Of a stretch of 64,000 nt of DNA, positions 16,523 to 25,530 are shown piece after piece. Positions within the stretch are counted from its first letter, which is position 1; the number at the start of each line of letters is the position of its first letter. This DNA comes from CAZUMJ01 sp964621605 (lineage in GTDB: Bacteria > Actinomycetota > Acidimicrobiia > Acidimicrobiales > Iamiaceae). The stretch is taken from contig CAZUMJ010000017.1 in NCBI GenBank assembly GCA_964621605.1, positions 1 to 64,000 of the forward strand, read 5' to 3'. Under the pieces are notes generated by a model, which ran no database searches, was not told the origin of the DNA, and was given only the letters and a program-made list of their open reading frames with translations. The translations under genes were made by a program, and so were the position numbers.

Positions 16523-18093
16523 CCTCGGTCGCCGCGGGCACACGCATCTGGGCGGCGCGCGACCCGGCCACCGGAGAGACCGTCCTCAGCGGATGGCTTC
16601 CCGGGCCGGCCGGTGTGGCAACGCTCTCCTTCGACGACGACGACGTGACGCTGGTCGTCGACTACGCAACCCCGGGGCAGTTCTGCGCGCTCACCTTCGC
16701 CGACGACGCCCCGTCGATCCCGTCCCTCCTCGAGGCACTCACCGTCGGGGCAGGGTCCGCGCTCCGGGAACGACTCGCCGATCTCGACCCCACCCCACAA
16801 CCGGTGTGGCTGCTCGACCCGCCCGGCCCAGCCGCACGCGGAGGTGGTCCACACGGCGACGCCCGCTCCCCCGCCGCACACCCGGCGCGGTTCGCCATGC
16901 GTGCCCTCTGCGACCTCGCCATCCTGCGCGCCGACCTCACGTCGCTCGCGCTCGGCCCGGCCGTGACGGCCATGGGTTGGGTCGACCATGCGCTGCAGAC
17001 GTTCCAACTCCCACCGGGGATCGCCCTGGACCTTCCCCCGTACGCCACCGTCGACCACGCGCTCGCCGCGCTCGACGCCGCGACCGAAGAGCTCCGACCC
17101 CGCTACGGAACCCCTTTGCGCGCCCCCAGGGAGGGATTGAACTGGGCGACGGAGGCATCCGCGTACCACGTCCTTGCCCGCCTGCTGACCGACTTCGCAG
17201 AGGCGCTCGACGCGCACCAGCCGTTCCAGGCGCACCGCGTGCGACGTGCAGCGGCACGGCTGGATGCGTTCGGATGGACTCCCGCCGACCTCGACGAGGA
17301 ACCCGCCGACATCGGCAACACGCGGCGCGCTGCGCAGGTCGCGGCCGCCGCGCCCGCCCCGATCACCGCACGGAGCCGCGGTGCCGATGCGCGTGCGGCG
17401 CGCGAAGCCGAGTACGAGCTCCACGAGTTGGCCATGCCATTCGACGTGCGGCTCACCGATGCAGACGGCGTCGAGGTGCTCGAGGCCACCCTCACAGGCC
17501 CCGAGTGCGTGGTCGTCATCGCCCCAGCGGGAAGGCACACCGCACCGATGCGTCGCCGGCACGGTCGGACGCCGGGCACTCCCGCCGCCGACGAGCCCAC
17601 CACGCACTGGCTGCGCGTCTACCGACAACCCGCACCCGACGAAGGGCTCGACCTCCACCGTCGGCCTCCGGTGCCCGTCGCCATGGCACCGTTCCTGCCC
17701 GCCGGGCGCGACCGGCTCCGTGCCGTCGCACTCCTCCCCGATGCAGTCAGCCCGGACACGCTCATCGCAGAGGTGACGACCCGCCCCACCGACGCGTGGG
17801 AGAGCACCGCCGAGGTGCACATCCGTCGTGCGGTCGCCCTCGGCCAACGTGCGGCTCGAACGGAGCGCGTCAACGACCCGCAGGCGGACACCGATTGGCA
17901 TGCTGCGGCCGCGGCGTGGTTGGAAGCCGGCGACGTGCCTCGCGCAGAGATCGCTCGCTCGTTCGGCGGTGCCATCGACACCGAGTATGCGCAGCAGCTC
18001 CGTGCAGGCGTGATCCCCCACCGCACACCACAGTGGCCGTCCCTCCTCGACCGGGTCGTCGCCGAGCAGATCAGAACCCCACGACCCCGCTGA
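16519..18093 (+). CDS. Unknown 524-residue protein coupled to the sigma-like gene
   Basis: I do not recognise this family. The N-terminal ~100 residues are predicted beta-rich (GVATLSFDDDDVTLVVDYAT), the middle is helical (ASAYHVLARLLTDFAEALDA), and residues ~300-420 are again beta-rich (LHELAMPFDVRLTDADGVEV; CVVVIAPAGRH; THWLRVYRQPA). No signal peptide, membrane helix, Walker motif or metal-binding cluster stands out. It starts in a 4-bp overlap with the sigma-like gene, which makes a functional link likely, for example an anti-sigma or effector role. It ends 4 bp from the convergent secreted-protein gene. Confidence 0.6.
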   Translation: MTSVAAGTRIWAARDPATGETVLSGWLPGPAGVATLSFDDDDVTLVVDYATPGQFCALTFADDAPSIPSLLEALTVGAGSALRERLADLDPTPQPVWLLDPPGPAARGGGPHGDARSPAAHPARFAMRALCDLAILRADLTSLALGPAVTAMGWVDHALQTFQLPPGIALDLPPYATVDHALAALDAATEELRPRYGTPLRAPREGLNWATEASAYHVLARLLTDFAEALDAHQPFQAHRVRRAAARLDAFGWTPADLDEEPADIGNTRRAAQVAAAAPAPITARSRGADARAAREAEYELHELAMPFDVRLTDADGVEVLEATLTGPECVVVIAPAGRHTAPMRRRHGRTPGTPAADEPTTHWLRVYRQPAPDEGLDLHRRPPVPVAMAPFLPAGRDRLRAVALLPDAVSPDTLIAEVTTRPTDAWESTAEVHIRRAVALGQRAARTERVNDPQADTDWHAAAAAWLEAGDVPRAEIARSFGGAIDTEYAQQLRAGVIPHRTPQWPSLLDRVVAEQIRTPRPR

Positions 18094-18097
18094 CGCG

Positions 18098-19084
18098 TTA
18101 CTGCGCGTTCGCGGCCTTGTAGCTGCCGGCACTCACCCGCTGGCCGGAGGCGTCGACCACCTCGAAGTCGGTGCCCGAGATCGAGCTCAGCGTCGCGAGT
18201 GCGTCGTTGTCCCACCGGCTGTCGGGTTCGCCGCTGATGTACCAGGCCGAGCCGTTGTCGGCGACGACCGCGCCGTAGCGCTGCAGCGCCTGCGCGATCG
18301 GGAGCACCGTCGGGTCGACGCCCGACAGGTCGGCGTTCGCCTTGAGTCGGATGCGCGTCCCCATCGGCGGACCTCCCGACCCCGACTGCGCCTTGTGCGA
18401 CGCGGGCCAGACATACGAGTTGGCGGTGCGCGGGATCGTCATGCGGATCACGTGGTTCACCGACCCCGACGCCACCTCGTCGTAGCGCACCAGACCGGGC
18501 AGGATCGGCAGTCCTGCCGCGTCGGCGGACGTCCAGCCGGCGGGCCGCATGGCGTCGGAACGCATGTCCCACGTTGCGGCCGAATACGCGTTCCAGGACC
18601 CGTCGGCGTTCGGGTGCGCGTCGTAGAGCTCGTAGAGACGACACGCGTCCTTGTCGACCACGATCACGTGACGGTCACCCGTTGCGTCCGGGCCGCCTTC
18701 GATCAGCGCGTTCGCAGGGATCGGGAACGGACCCGGGTCGCTCTCGTCGTCGACCTCGGCGTGGATCGCGACCTTCGGCTGCGTGCCCGCCACCACCGTG
18801 TAGGGGATGCCGATGGGTTCGCCTTCCCACAACCCCGAGCCGAAGTCGGCGTGCAGCGTGCTCGTCGCTCCGATGTTGTTGACGATGCTCGACGAGTTCG
18901 CGAGCACTGGGAGCGCGTCGGCTCTGCCACGCCAGAAGGAGGTCGCCGTGGTGACGTTGCAGCCGGTGACGCCGTTCAGCGGGGTGAAGGGGATGCAGCC
19001 GGCCGCCACCAGCACGGCCGCGCCCGCGACGACACCGGCGGCCAGCATGCGACGACGCGTCGTTCGTGGAGGGGAGGAGGTCAT
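18098..19084 (-). CDS. Exported (probably Tat lipoprotein) conserved protein
   Basis: 328 residues from ATG 19084. The N-terminus has a twin-arginine-like start (TTRRRMLAAGVVAGAAVL) ending in LVAAGC, a plausible though not strict lipobox. The mature part carries signatures I know from a widespread uncharacterised family: HVIVVDKDACRLYELYDAHP, WTSADAAGLPILPGLVRYDE, NHVIRMTIPRT, PPMGTRIRLKA, LQRYGAVVADNGSAWYISGE. The family is found in bacteria and its function is unknown; the conserved Asp/Tyr/Trp residues suggest carbohydrate binding or hydrolysis. It is transcribed toward the sigma-like operon with a 4-bp gap. Confidence 0.7.
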   Translation of the reverse strand: MTSSPPRTTRRRMLAAGVVAGAAVLVAAGCIPFTPLNGVTGCNVTTATSFWRGRADALPVLANSSSIVNNIGATSTLHADFGSGLWEGEPIGIPYTVVAGTQPKVAIHAEVDDESDPGPFPIPANALIEGGPDATGDRHVIVVDKDACRLYELYDAHPNADGSWNAYSAATWDMRSDAMRPAGWTSADAAGLPILPGLVRYDEVASGSVNHVIRMTIPRTANSYVWPASHKAQSGSGGPPMGTRIRLKANADLSGVDPTVLPIAQALQRYGAVVADNGSAWYISGEPDSRWDNDALATLSSISGTDFEVVDASGQRVSAGSYKAANAQ

Positions 19085-19182
19085 CCCTTCACCCATCGGC
19101 GCGTGCACGGGGAGGCTGAACCCGGGGCTCGCCAGCCGTGCGCCCGAGCCCGGCGACGACCCGAGCGATCAGGTCGGACGAC

Positions 19183-22100
19183 TCAACCGAGATCGAGCAG
19201 GCCGCGAATGTCGCCCGCGCTGAGCGCCCCCGCGAGCGCACCGTCGGCGTCGACGACATCGGCGAACAGCGCCGCCTTGCGCGCCTTGAGCTCCATCACC
19301 TTCTCCTCGATCGTCCCCGCGGCCACGTACCGGTACACCATCACCGGGTTGCGCTGCCCGATGCGGTGCGCCCGGTCGACGGCCTGCGTCTCGACCGCTG
19401 GGTTCCACCACGGATCGAGCACGAAGCAGTAGTCGGCCTCGGTCAGGTTGAGGCCCACCCCGCCTGCCTTGAGGCTGATGACGAACACCGGCACGTCACC
19501 GTCCTTGAAGGAGGAGATCGCCTCGTCTCGCTTGCGGGTCCGGCCGTCCAGGTAGGCGTGGTCGATCCCGGCCGCGTCCAGGCGAGCCCGCACCCGTCCG
19601 AGGAACCGAGTGAACTGGCTGAACACCAACGCCCGGTGCCCCTCGGCGATGATCTGGCTGAGGTCCTCGACCAGCCTGTCGATCTTGGCGGACCCGATGC
19701 CCTCGTGGGCGTCGTCGACAAGCGCCGGGTCGAGGCTGAGCTGCCGCAGCAACGTCAGCGACCGGAAGATCTCGAAACGGTTCCGCTGCACGTCGTCGAC
19801 CAGGCCGAGCACCTTCTGGCGCTGCCGCTGCAACTGGGTCTGGTAGAGCCGAGCGTGGCGCGGGCTCAGTTCGATGTCGACGACCTGCTCGGTCTTGGGG
19901 GGAAGTTCGGCGAGCACCGCGTCCTTGGTGCGACGCCGCATGAGCGGGGCGATGCGGCGCCGGAGCGTGGTGAGGAGCTCGGGCGCTTCACCACGCTCGA
20001 TCGGCCCACGAAACACCTGCGAGAAGCGTTGCGGGTCCGGGTACAGCCCGGGTGCCGCGATGGAGAGCAGGGCCCACAGGTCCATGAGGCTGTTCTCGAG
20101 CGGGGTGCCCGTGATCGCCACCTTCGTGGCGGCGTCGAGGCGACGCACGCAGCGGTACGTCTTGCCCTGGTGGTTCTTCACGTGCTGGGCCTCGTCGAGG
20201 AGGAGCAGGTCCCACCGTTCGGCGGCGTAGTCGTCGAACTCCAGGCGGAACAGCGCATACGAGGTCACGACCAGGTGCGCGCCCTGCGTCTCCTGAGCGA
20301 GCGACGTGCCGCGACGCCGTTCGGTCTCGTGGATGGTGCGAACGACCAGGTCGGGCGCGAAGCGGTCGGCTTCGTGCCGCCACCCCTGCACGACACTGGT
20401 GGGCGCCACCACCAGGAAGCGGGCGTCGGGACGCGCCGCGAGCGTGTGCAGGCACAGCGCCAGGGTCTGCACCGTCTTGCCCAGGCCCATGTCGTCGGCG
20501 AGGATCCCACCGAGCCCGTTGCGCTGCAGGAACACGAGCCAGTCGAGCCCCTCCTGCTGGTACGGCCGCAGCTCCGCCTGCAACCCCGCGGGTGGCCCGA
20601 CGCTGGCCGGCACGTCCAGGTCGCGCAGGGCCGCGACGCTCTGCGCCCAACGGTCGCTCTGGCGGGCGACGACGCCGAGTTGTTGGAGCTCGTCGAACCA
20701 CGCCGCCTGGTAGCGGTTGACCCGCACCCCGTCGTCCACGACCGCGTCGACCAGACCGCGTGCTTCGTCGATCAGCGCCTTCAGGCGGGCCAGTTCGGGA
20801 CGGTCGAGGCGAAGCCAGGTGCCGCTGGGGAGCACCAAGGTCGCCTGCTCGCGGGCCAGCGCTGCGAACAGCTCCGCGAACGGGACCACCTCGCCGTCCA
20901 CCGTCACCTCGACGGTGAGGTCGAACCAGTCGGTCCCGTCGGCCGCACCGTCACCGGCCTCCGCCACGGCGAGGGAGACCAGCGGATCGGCCACGGCCTC
21001 GCGCAGCTCGGGAAGCTCCCGGCCCCCCGCCACCGTCACGTCCACCTCGACCTGGCCGCGGGCGACGAGCCACGGCACGACCTCGCTCAGCACCACGACT
21101 GCGGCGTCGCCGCGCACCTCGCCGTCGCGCGGCGTCCCGCTCGGCGAGGCGAGCGACGAGAGCAAGTGGACGGGGAACTCGAGCGCCTCCAGCGCGTCCT
21201 GCTCCGCCGGCAGGTCGCGGTTGCGACCGTGCGCCACCAGTGGCCGCAGGGTGACCTGCTCGCCGCGCCGGTAGCGGGCAGTCCACGCCAGGTCCACCGC
21301 GTCGAGCGCCAGACGGCGCACCACCAGCGTGATGCCCTCGAAGCGGCTCGTCGTGAGGGTGACAGACCCGTCGGAGGAGGCAACGACGGCTCGCCGCGCG
21401 AGCGACGGCTGGTACCGGTCCAGGAACTCGTCGACGTCGGCCACGGGAACGGTCAACGGCGGGGCGTCGAGGAGGCGCGACAGCCCGGTGTGCAGCGGCT
21501 CCGCGAACGGGACGAGGAGGATCCCGTCGGCCCCGCGATCGACGAAACAGCCGTACGCGGGGGTGCCCAGCACCCCGTCTCGGTCCGGGTCGAGGTCAAG
21601 GGGCTCACCGCCGAGACGCAGGCCGCTGCGCACGGTGAGCGCACCGTCGGGGGCGGCGCGCAGGTCGACCGACACCACGGCCGGATCGTCGGAGACGACC
21701 ACGGAGCCGGGTCGTGCCTGGCCGTCGACGAACGCGATCCCGACCTCGGCCGCGCGGCGCAGGTGCGGCCACAGCTCCGGTCCGAACCCGGAGAGCGACA
21801 GCGGGGACGCGTCGGGGTAGTACGACGAATGCTGCGACGACGCCAGCAGGGCGCGCAGCACCGCGACGTGCTGCGCATCGACGTCGCGGTTCGCGTAGCT
21901 GGCGTAGCTCAGATCGCGCCACGAGGCTCCGGTCCTCACCCACTGGTCGCGCCGCCCTTGTCGCAGCGGGCGCACCGTGAGCGCCGGGCGAGCAGGCGCC
22001 GCGTACGCGCCGCCACGCGGGCGCGCCACCGCGAACTGGAGCGCGAGGCGAACCGCCACGGCGCCCTCGTCGTCCTCGTCGTCGAGCAGATCCCGCAGGG

Positions 22101-22443
22101 CGTGGCGCCACGCGGCGTTGGCAGGACCCGGCCCGCCGCGCATTGACCCCCGACCGCGCGCGGTCACGATCGTGGCGACCACGTGCTTGCAGCGCCCTCC
22201 CAGCGGGCAGCTGCACTCATCGCCGACGACGACACGCGTGCCTCGCAGCAGCCATTCGACTTCGACCAGATAGGTGTTGCGACCCGACCCGCGCACAACC
22301 GACCGCAGCAGGCCCGGGGCGGTCTGCATCAGCGACACCCGCCCCTCGGCCGCGTAGGTCCGCCCGCGGGTGAGCGAACCACGGTCGAAGGTGCGTACGA
22401 GCACGTCGTCGGACAGGGCCGACACGCCGAGGGGCGAAGTCAC
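19183..22443 (-). CDS. SWIM zinc-finger SNF2/Rad54-family helicase
   Basis: 1086 residues, the normal length for bacterial SNF2 proteins of this type. A SWIM zinc finger lies at C77-x-C79...C85-x-H87 (CSCPLGGRCKH). The helicase core in the C-terminal half has motif I DDMGLGKTVQTLAL (~650), motif II LDEAQHVKN (~750; DEAQ instead of DEAH), motif III TGTPLENSLMDLWALL, and the RecA2 motifs QFTRFLGRVR and VDRAHRIGQRNPV (~1030). The enzymes are ATP-driven double-strand DNA translocases that remodel protein-DNA complexes; bacterial members are linked to transcription recycling or recombination. No nearby gene suggests a specific job. Confidence 0.92.
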   Translation of the reverse strand: MTSPLGVSALSDDVLVRTFDRGSLTRGRTYAAEGRVSLMQTAPGLLRSVVRGSGRNTYLVEVEWLLRGTRVVVGDECSCPLGGRCKHVVATIVTARGRGSMRGGPGPANAAWRHALRDLLDDEDDEGAVAVRLALQFAVARPRGGAYAAPARPALTVRPLRQGRRDQWVRTGASWRDLSYASYANRDVDAQHVAVLRALLASSQHSSYYPDASPLSLSGFGPELWPHLRRAAEVGIAFVDGQARPGSVVVSDDPAVVSVDLRAAPDGALTVRSGLRLGGEPLDLDPDRDGVLGTPAYGCFVDRGADGILLVPFAEPLHTGLSRLLDAPPLTVPVADVDEFLDRYQPSLARRAVVASSDGSVTLTTSRFEGITLVVRRLALDAVDLAWTARYRRGEQVTLRPLVAHGRNRDLPAEQDALEALEFPVHLLSSLASPSGTPRDGEVRGDAAVVVLSEVVPWLVARGQVEVDVTVAGGRELPELREAVADPLVSLAVAEAGDGAADGTDWFDLTVEVTVDGEVVPFAELFAALAREQATLVLPSGTWLRLDRPELARLKALIDEARGLVDAVVDDGVRVNRYQAAWFDELQQLGVVARQSDRWAQSVAALRDLDVPASVGPPAGLQAELRPYQQEGLDWLVFLQRNGLGGILADDMGLGKTVQTLALCLHTLAARPDARFLVVAPTSVVQGWRHEADRFAPDLVVRTIHETERRRGTSLAQETQGAHLVVTSYALFRLEFDDYAAERWDLLLLDEAQHVKNHQGKTYRCVRRLDAATKVAITGTPLENSLMDLWALLSIAAPGLYPDPQRFSQVFRGPIERGEAPELLTTLRRRIAPLMRRRTKDAVLAELPPKTEQVVDIELSPRHARLYQTQLQRQRQKVLGLVDDVQRNRFEIFRSLTLLRQLSLDPALVDDAHEGIGSAKIDRLVEDLSQIIAEGHRALVFSQFTRFLGRVRARLDAAGIDHAYLDGRTRKRDEAISSFKDGDVPVFVISLKAGGVGLNLTEADYCFVLDPWWNPAVETQAVDRAHRIGQRNPVMVYRYVAAGTIEEKVMELKARKAALFADVVDADGALAGALSAGDIRGLLDLG

Positions 22444-22491
22444 CGGGTCAGCCTGTCAGCTCTGGGACGTCCGTCGGGACGGGGCCCGCCG

Positions 22492-22497
22492 TAGGCT
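22492..22497 (+). promoter_or_regulatory. -10-like TAGGCT, leaderless start
   Basis: TAGGCT ends 7 nt before ATG 22505 of the DsbA-like gene. Confidence 0.4.
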
Positions 22498-22504
22498 CCA
22501 AGAG

Positions 22505-23125
22505 ATGACCGCTGCGCCGACGCCGATCGAGGTGTTCGCAGACGTCCTCTGCCCGTTCGCGTATGCAGGGCTCGTCCGGTTCGCGCAGCAGCGTGACGCC
22601 CTCGGCCGGCCCGACCTCCACCTCTGGGTGCGGGCCTGGCCGTTGGAGGTCGTCAACGGGCAGGTACCCGACGCGGCGCTGCTCACCGACGAGATCGCTG
22701 CGCTACGCGCGACCGTGACCCCCACGCTGTTCGCCGGGTTCGACCCCGCGACCTTCCCGACGACGTCGCGTCCCGCGTTCGCCGTGGCAGCTGCCGCCTA
22801 CCGCGCCGGACTCGCGGTGGGCGAAGCGGTCAGCTTCCGGCTCCGAGAGCTCCTCTGGGAACAGGGGGAGAACATCGCTGACCCGGCCGTGCTGGCAACG
22901 GTCGCCGCCACGCACGGCCTCACCGTCACCGAAGACGACCAAGCCTCGGTCGAGCGTGACCATGCGGAGGGCGCAGCCCGTGGGGCTGTCGGGTCACCCC
23001 ACTTCTTCGTGGGCGAGCACGGGTACTTCTGCCCGGGCCTGTCGATCTCGCACGACGACGCCGGCTTCCACGTCGCCGCCGATCCCGCGCGCTTCGACGC
23101 GTTCGTCGCGGCTGTCACCGCCTGA
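22505..23125 (+). CDS. DsbA/FrnE-family oxidoreductase-like protein
   Basis: 206 residues with the thioredoxin-fold-plus-helical-insert layout of DsbA-like/2-hydroxychromene-2-carboxylate isomerase proteins. It starts IEVFADVLCPFAYAGLVRF, so the CXXC motif is reduced to CPFA (only the first cysteine); the cis-Pro region is GAVGSPHFFVG. The helical insert spans residues ~60-150. Without the second cysteine it cannot act as a dithiol oxidase; glutathione- or mycothiol-linked chemistry is possible. No signal peptide, so cytosolic. It is divergent from the helicase gene and begins near a -10-like box. Confidence 0.8.
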   Translation: MTAAPTPIEVFADVLCPFAYAGLVRFAQQRDALGRPDLHLWVRAWPLEVVNGQVPDAALLTDEIAALRATVTPTLFAGFDPATFPTTSRPAFAVAAAAYRAGLAVGEAVSFRLRELLWEQGENIADPAVLATVAATHGLTVTEDDQASVERDHAEGAARGAVGSPHFFVGEHGYFCPGLSISHDDAGFHVAADPARFDAFVAAVTA

Positions 23126-23218
23126 GTCGGCGCGTCACCGCCCAACCCGCTCGACGCGTGTGTCGCCGCGCCTGCCGGCGGAGGAGGCATGCCGCACCGC
23201 CCTCGGCTGAAGGTCGGG

Positions 23219-23638
23219 TCAGCTCTCCGGTTCGAGGATGACCACCGGGATCACTCGGGTGGTGCTCGCCTCGTACTCGGCGAACCCGGGGTAGTCGGCC
23301 TTCTGCTTCTCCCAGATGGGCGTGCGCTCGTCGTCGGCCGCGACACGGGCGGCGAACGCGCGCGTGTCTGCGCCCACCTCCGCCGTCACCGAAGGGTGCG
23401 CGACGACGTTGTGGAACCACGCCGGGTGCGAGTCCGCGCCTGCCTTGGAGGCGAACACCGCAAGCCGGCCGCCGCCCAGGTCCTGGTACATCATCGGGTT
23501 GATGCGCGGTGCCCCGGAGCGCGCCCCGACCGTGTGGAGCAGCAGCAGCGGTGCGCCCTCGAAGTTGCCGCCGACCTTGCCGGCATTTGCACGGAACTCT
23601 TCGATGATCTTGGCGTTCCAGTCGTGCACATCGCTCAT
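23219..23638 (-). CDS. Ddn-type deazaflavin (F420)-dependent nitroreductase
   Basis: 139 residues, typical for the family. Motifs: WNAKIIEEFRANAGKVGG, LLLLHTVGARSGAPRINPMM, ASKAGADSHPAWFHNVVAHP and FAEYEASTTRVIPVVILEP. These match the split-beta-barrel F420-dependent oxidoreductases related to mycobacterial Ddn, which reduce quinones, nitro compounds or similar with F420H2. The TGARSG-like loop contacts the cofactor. Its presence implies that the host makes F420, in line with an actinobacterium. It has its own minus-strand promoter region, which contains a 45-bp tandem repeat. Confidence 0.87.
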   Translation of the reverse strand: MSDVHDWNAKIIEEFRANAGKVGGNFEGAPLLLLHTVGARSGAPRINPMMYQDLGGGRLAVFASKAGADSHPAWFHNVVAHPSVTAEVGADTRAFAARVAADDERTPIWEKQKADYPGFAEYEASTTRVIPVVILEPES

Positions 23639-23687
23639 GGGTCTCTCCCGGCAGGACAGGCCGGTCAACGAGCTGCGACGCGGGCAC

Positions 23688-23777
23688 CGGCTTGCTCACG
23701 CGTCGCTCCAGCATCATGCCTGACGAGGACATCGGCTTGCTCACGCGTCGCCCCAGCATCACGCCTGAGATGAACAC
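23688..23777. repeat. 45-bp imperfect tandem repeat
   Basis: Two units starting cggcttgctcacgcgtcgc at 23688 and 23733 differ at few positions. They lie upstream of the F420-type gene and downstream of the cupredoxin-like lipoprotein gene. The 330-bp stretch 23639-23967 otherwise shows no convincing gene. Confidence 0.75.
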
Positions 23778-23967
23778 CCACGTGTCGGGCGGCCGGACAC
23801 CGCGCGTCACGCGTCGGGTCACCGGACGCGGCGACTCCCACCTCCCCCGTCGGCGGATCAGGTGGAGGTGGGAGCCGGACTTGCGCCTCCGCGGCACCGG
23901 TAATCGCCGTCAGCGAGAACCGAGCCGCGCGACGTGCGGCGACGTCAGCTCACCGCGTCGAGACGGA

Positions 23968-24924
23968 TCAGCTCACCTTGATCTGGGTGATCATGCCGCT
24001 CATGAAGTGCGGGAGGTGTGGCGGCTCGGAGTTCCCGACGAAGCAGACCACGTAGTAGTCGCCGGCCGGCACAGCGGGCTGGAAGACCTGGCTCGTTCCC
24101 GGGGCGATGGCGCCGACACCGCCGTAGGTGACGTACGGCGGCGGCCCGGTCGTGGTGCCCGGCTTGGCGAAGAGCGCGTCGTGGACATCCTGGAGGGTCT
24201 TGCCCTTGGCGGGGCCGAGGATGACGAGCTCGTGGGGCTGCTTGCCCATGTTCGACACCTCGATCGGCTGCTTCCAGTTCACGTCGTTCGCACCGGTGAA
24301 GGCGAAGTCGACGAGCTTGATGGTCGACTTCGCGACGGGGGCCTTGGTGACCCCGGGCTGCGTGTCGACGGTGAAGCTTGCGATCATCCCGTGCAGGTAG
24401 TGGGCCTTGCCGTCGGGTGCCGGGATGTTGCAGATCACCGCGTACGTCGCGCCTGGCGTGAGGTCGACGATCGAGGAGTCGGACTGGCCAGGACCGACTG
24501 CATTGGGCCCGCCTTCAGGCGTGCCGTCCTTCATCATGGCGCCCTCGCCGACCGGGCCCGTGAGGTCGGCTTTGAACGTGTCGAGCGTGACGCCTTCGCG
24601 CAGCTTGACGAGCTGCACCTGGTGCGCCATCTCGGTGTCTTTGTTGACCAGCTTGACGGTCACGTAGCCCGAGGGTGCGGTCGCCTCCGGGAAGGTGAAC
24701 TTGTAGGGCATCTCCGCATCGATCTCGAACGTCGGGAGCCCGGTCGGCGCGCCGCCCGTGTCGGAGACGCTCGTCGAGCCGCCGCCAAGGATCGTCGTGG
24801 CAGACGGCTTGGAGGAGGTCGAACCGCTGTCGCTGGAGCAGCCGGCAAGGCCGAAGCCCAAGACGCCGACCGCGCCCAGTGCCAGCAGCCGACCCGCGCG
24901 AGAGAGAGGAGTGTGGGATGTCAT
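23968..24924 (-). CDS. Lipoprotein with two cupredoxin-like domains
   Basis: 318 residues from ATG 24924, with GGAGGG seven bases upstream. The signal peptide ends in LGFGLAGC, a clear lipobox, so the protein is anchored outside the membrane. After a Ser/Thr-rich linker there are two similar halves: one with MAHQVQLVKLREGV and GATYAVICNIPAPDGKAHYLHGM, the other with QPHELVILGPAKGKTLQDV and AGDYYVVCFVGNSEPPHLPHFMSGM. The pattern H...C-x4-11-H-x-x-M resembles type I copper ligands (His, Cys, His, Met) in each half, suggesting a surface electron carrier or copper protein. The partner is unknown. It lies downstream of the diiron operon but is separated from it by 210 bp. Confidence 0.7.
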   Translation of the reverse strand: MTSHTPLSRAGRLLALGAVGVLGFGLAGCSSDSGSTSSKPSATTILGGGSTSVSDTGGAPTGLPTFEIDAEMPYKFTFPEATAPSGYVTVKLVNKDTEMAHQVQLVKLREGVTLDTFKADLTGPVGEGAMMKDGTPEGGPNAVGPGQSDSSIVDLTPGATYAVICNIPAPDGKAHYLHGMIASFTVDTQPGVTKAPVAKSTIKLVDFAFTGANDVNWKQPIEVSNMGKQPHELVILGPAKGKTLQDVHDALFAKPGTTTGPPPYVTYGGVGAIAPGTSQVFQPAVPAGDYYVVCFVGNSEPPHLPHFMSGMITQIKVS

Positions 24925-25134
24925 GGGCCCTCCGACCGTTTCCATCGTCGATGAATCGGGCCCAGCGTTCATCAGGGAGCGAGGTAGGTCAATGACTCCC
25001 CGTGAACCTGACGGCACTTCAGTATCACATGACACCTTCTGGCTGCGTCACCGCCATGGTTGCGCAAGTTTCGAGTGCGGCACCGGATCTCGCCGCACTC
25101 GCGTCGCCCAGACCGGCTCGAACGATGCCGTGGC

Positions 25135-25530
25135 TCAGTAGATGACCTCGGCCTCCAGGCCGCCGTCGGGGCGCCGCACCACGATCATGCGCGACATGCA
25201 CGGCATGCAGTACACGCGATCGCCCGGGCGGAACTCGCGATGCGATCGGATGACGACCTTGCACACCGGGCACACCACCTCGTTCGGCGCGAGCTCATCG
25301 GCCGGTCCCTTCCAGATCCGGTAGAACTTCCGCCACCGCTTCGGCACCTCCTTGAACCCGGTGTCACCGAGCTCATAGGTGCGGCGAGGTGCGTCCTCGC
25401 CCGACGCCTCATCGGGTTGGATCGTGCCGGGGACCGACTCGAACGAGGCGGCCGTGCCTTCCGAACCCTCGCCGGGACCAGCGGCCGGCTCGACTGCCGC
25501 GTCGCGAACCTGCTCGGTGGTGTCGGTCAT
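25135..25530 (-). CDS. Zinc-ribbon protein of the diiron operon
   Basis: 131 residues. The first 60 are acidic and low-complexity; then KEVPKRWRKFYRIWKGPADE is followed by a zinc ribbon VVCPVCKVVI ... VYCMPCMSRMIVV (two CxxC pairs). It looks like an actinobacterial conserved protein without assigned function. Its ATG at 25530 overlaps the stop of the diiron protein upstream (ATGA), making it the third gene of that operon, so it may deliver metal or control the diiron proteins; this is inference from position only. Confidence 0.7.
   Translation of the reverse strand: MTDTTEQVRDAAVEPAAGPGEGSEGTAASFESVPGTIQPDEASGEDAPRRTYELGDTGFKEVPKRWRKFYRIWKGPADELAPNEVVCPVCKVVIRSHREFRPGDRVYCMPCMSRMIVVRRPDGGLEAEVIY

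Noticed and set aside
16051..18132. 693-codon minus-strand frame
   Set aside because: Antisense to the sigma-like and unknown genes; low-complexity composition and no start signal.
19138..22146. 1002-codon open frame on the plus strand
   Set aside because: Antisense shadow of the SNF2 helicase gene, whose motifs are all intact on the minus strand.
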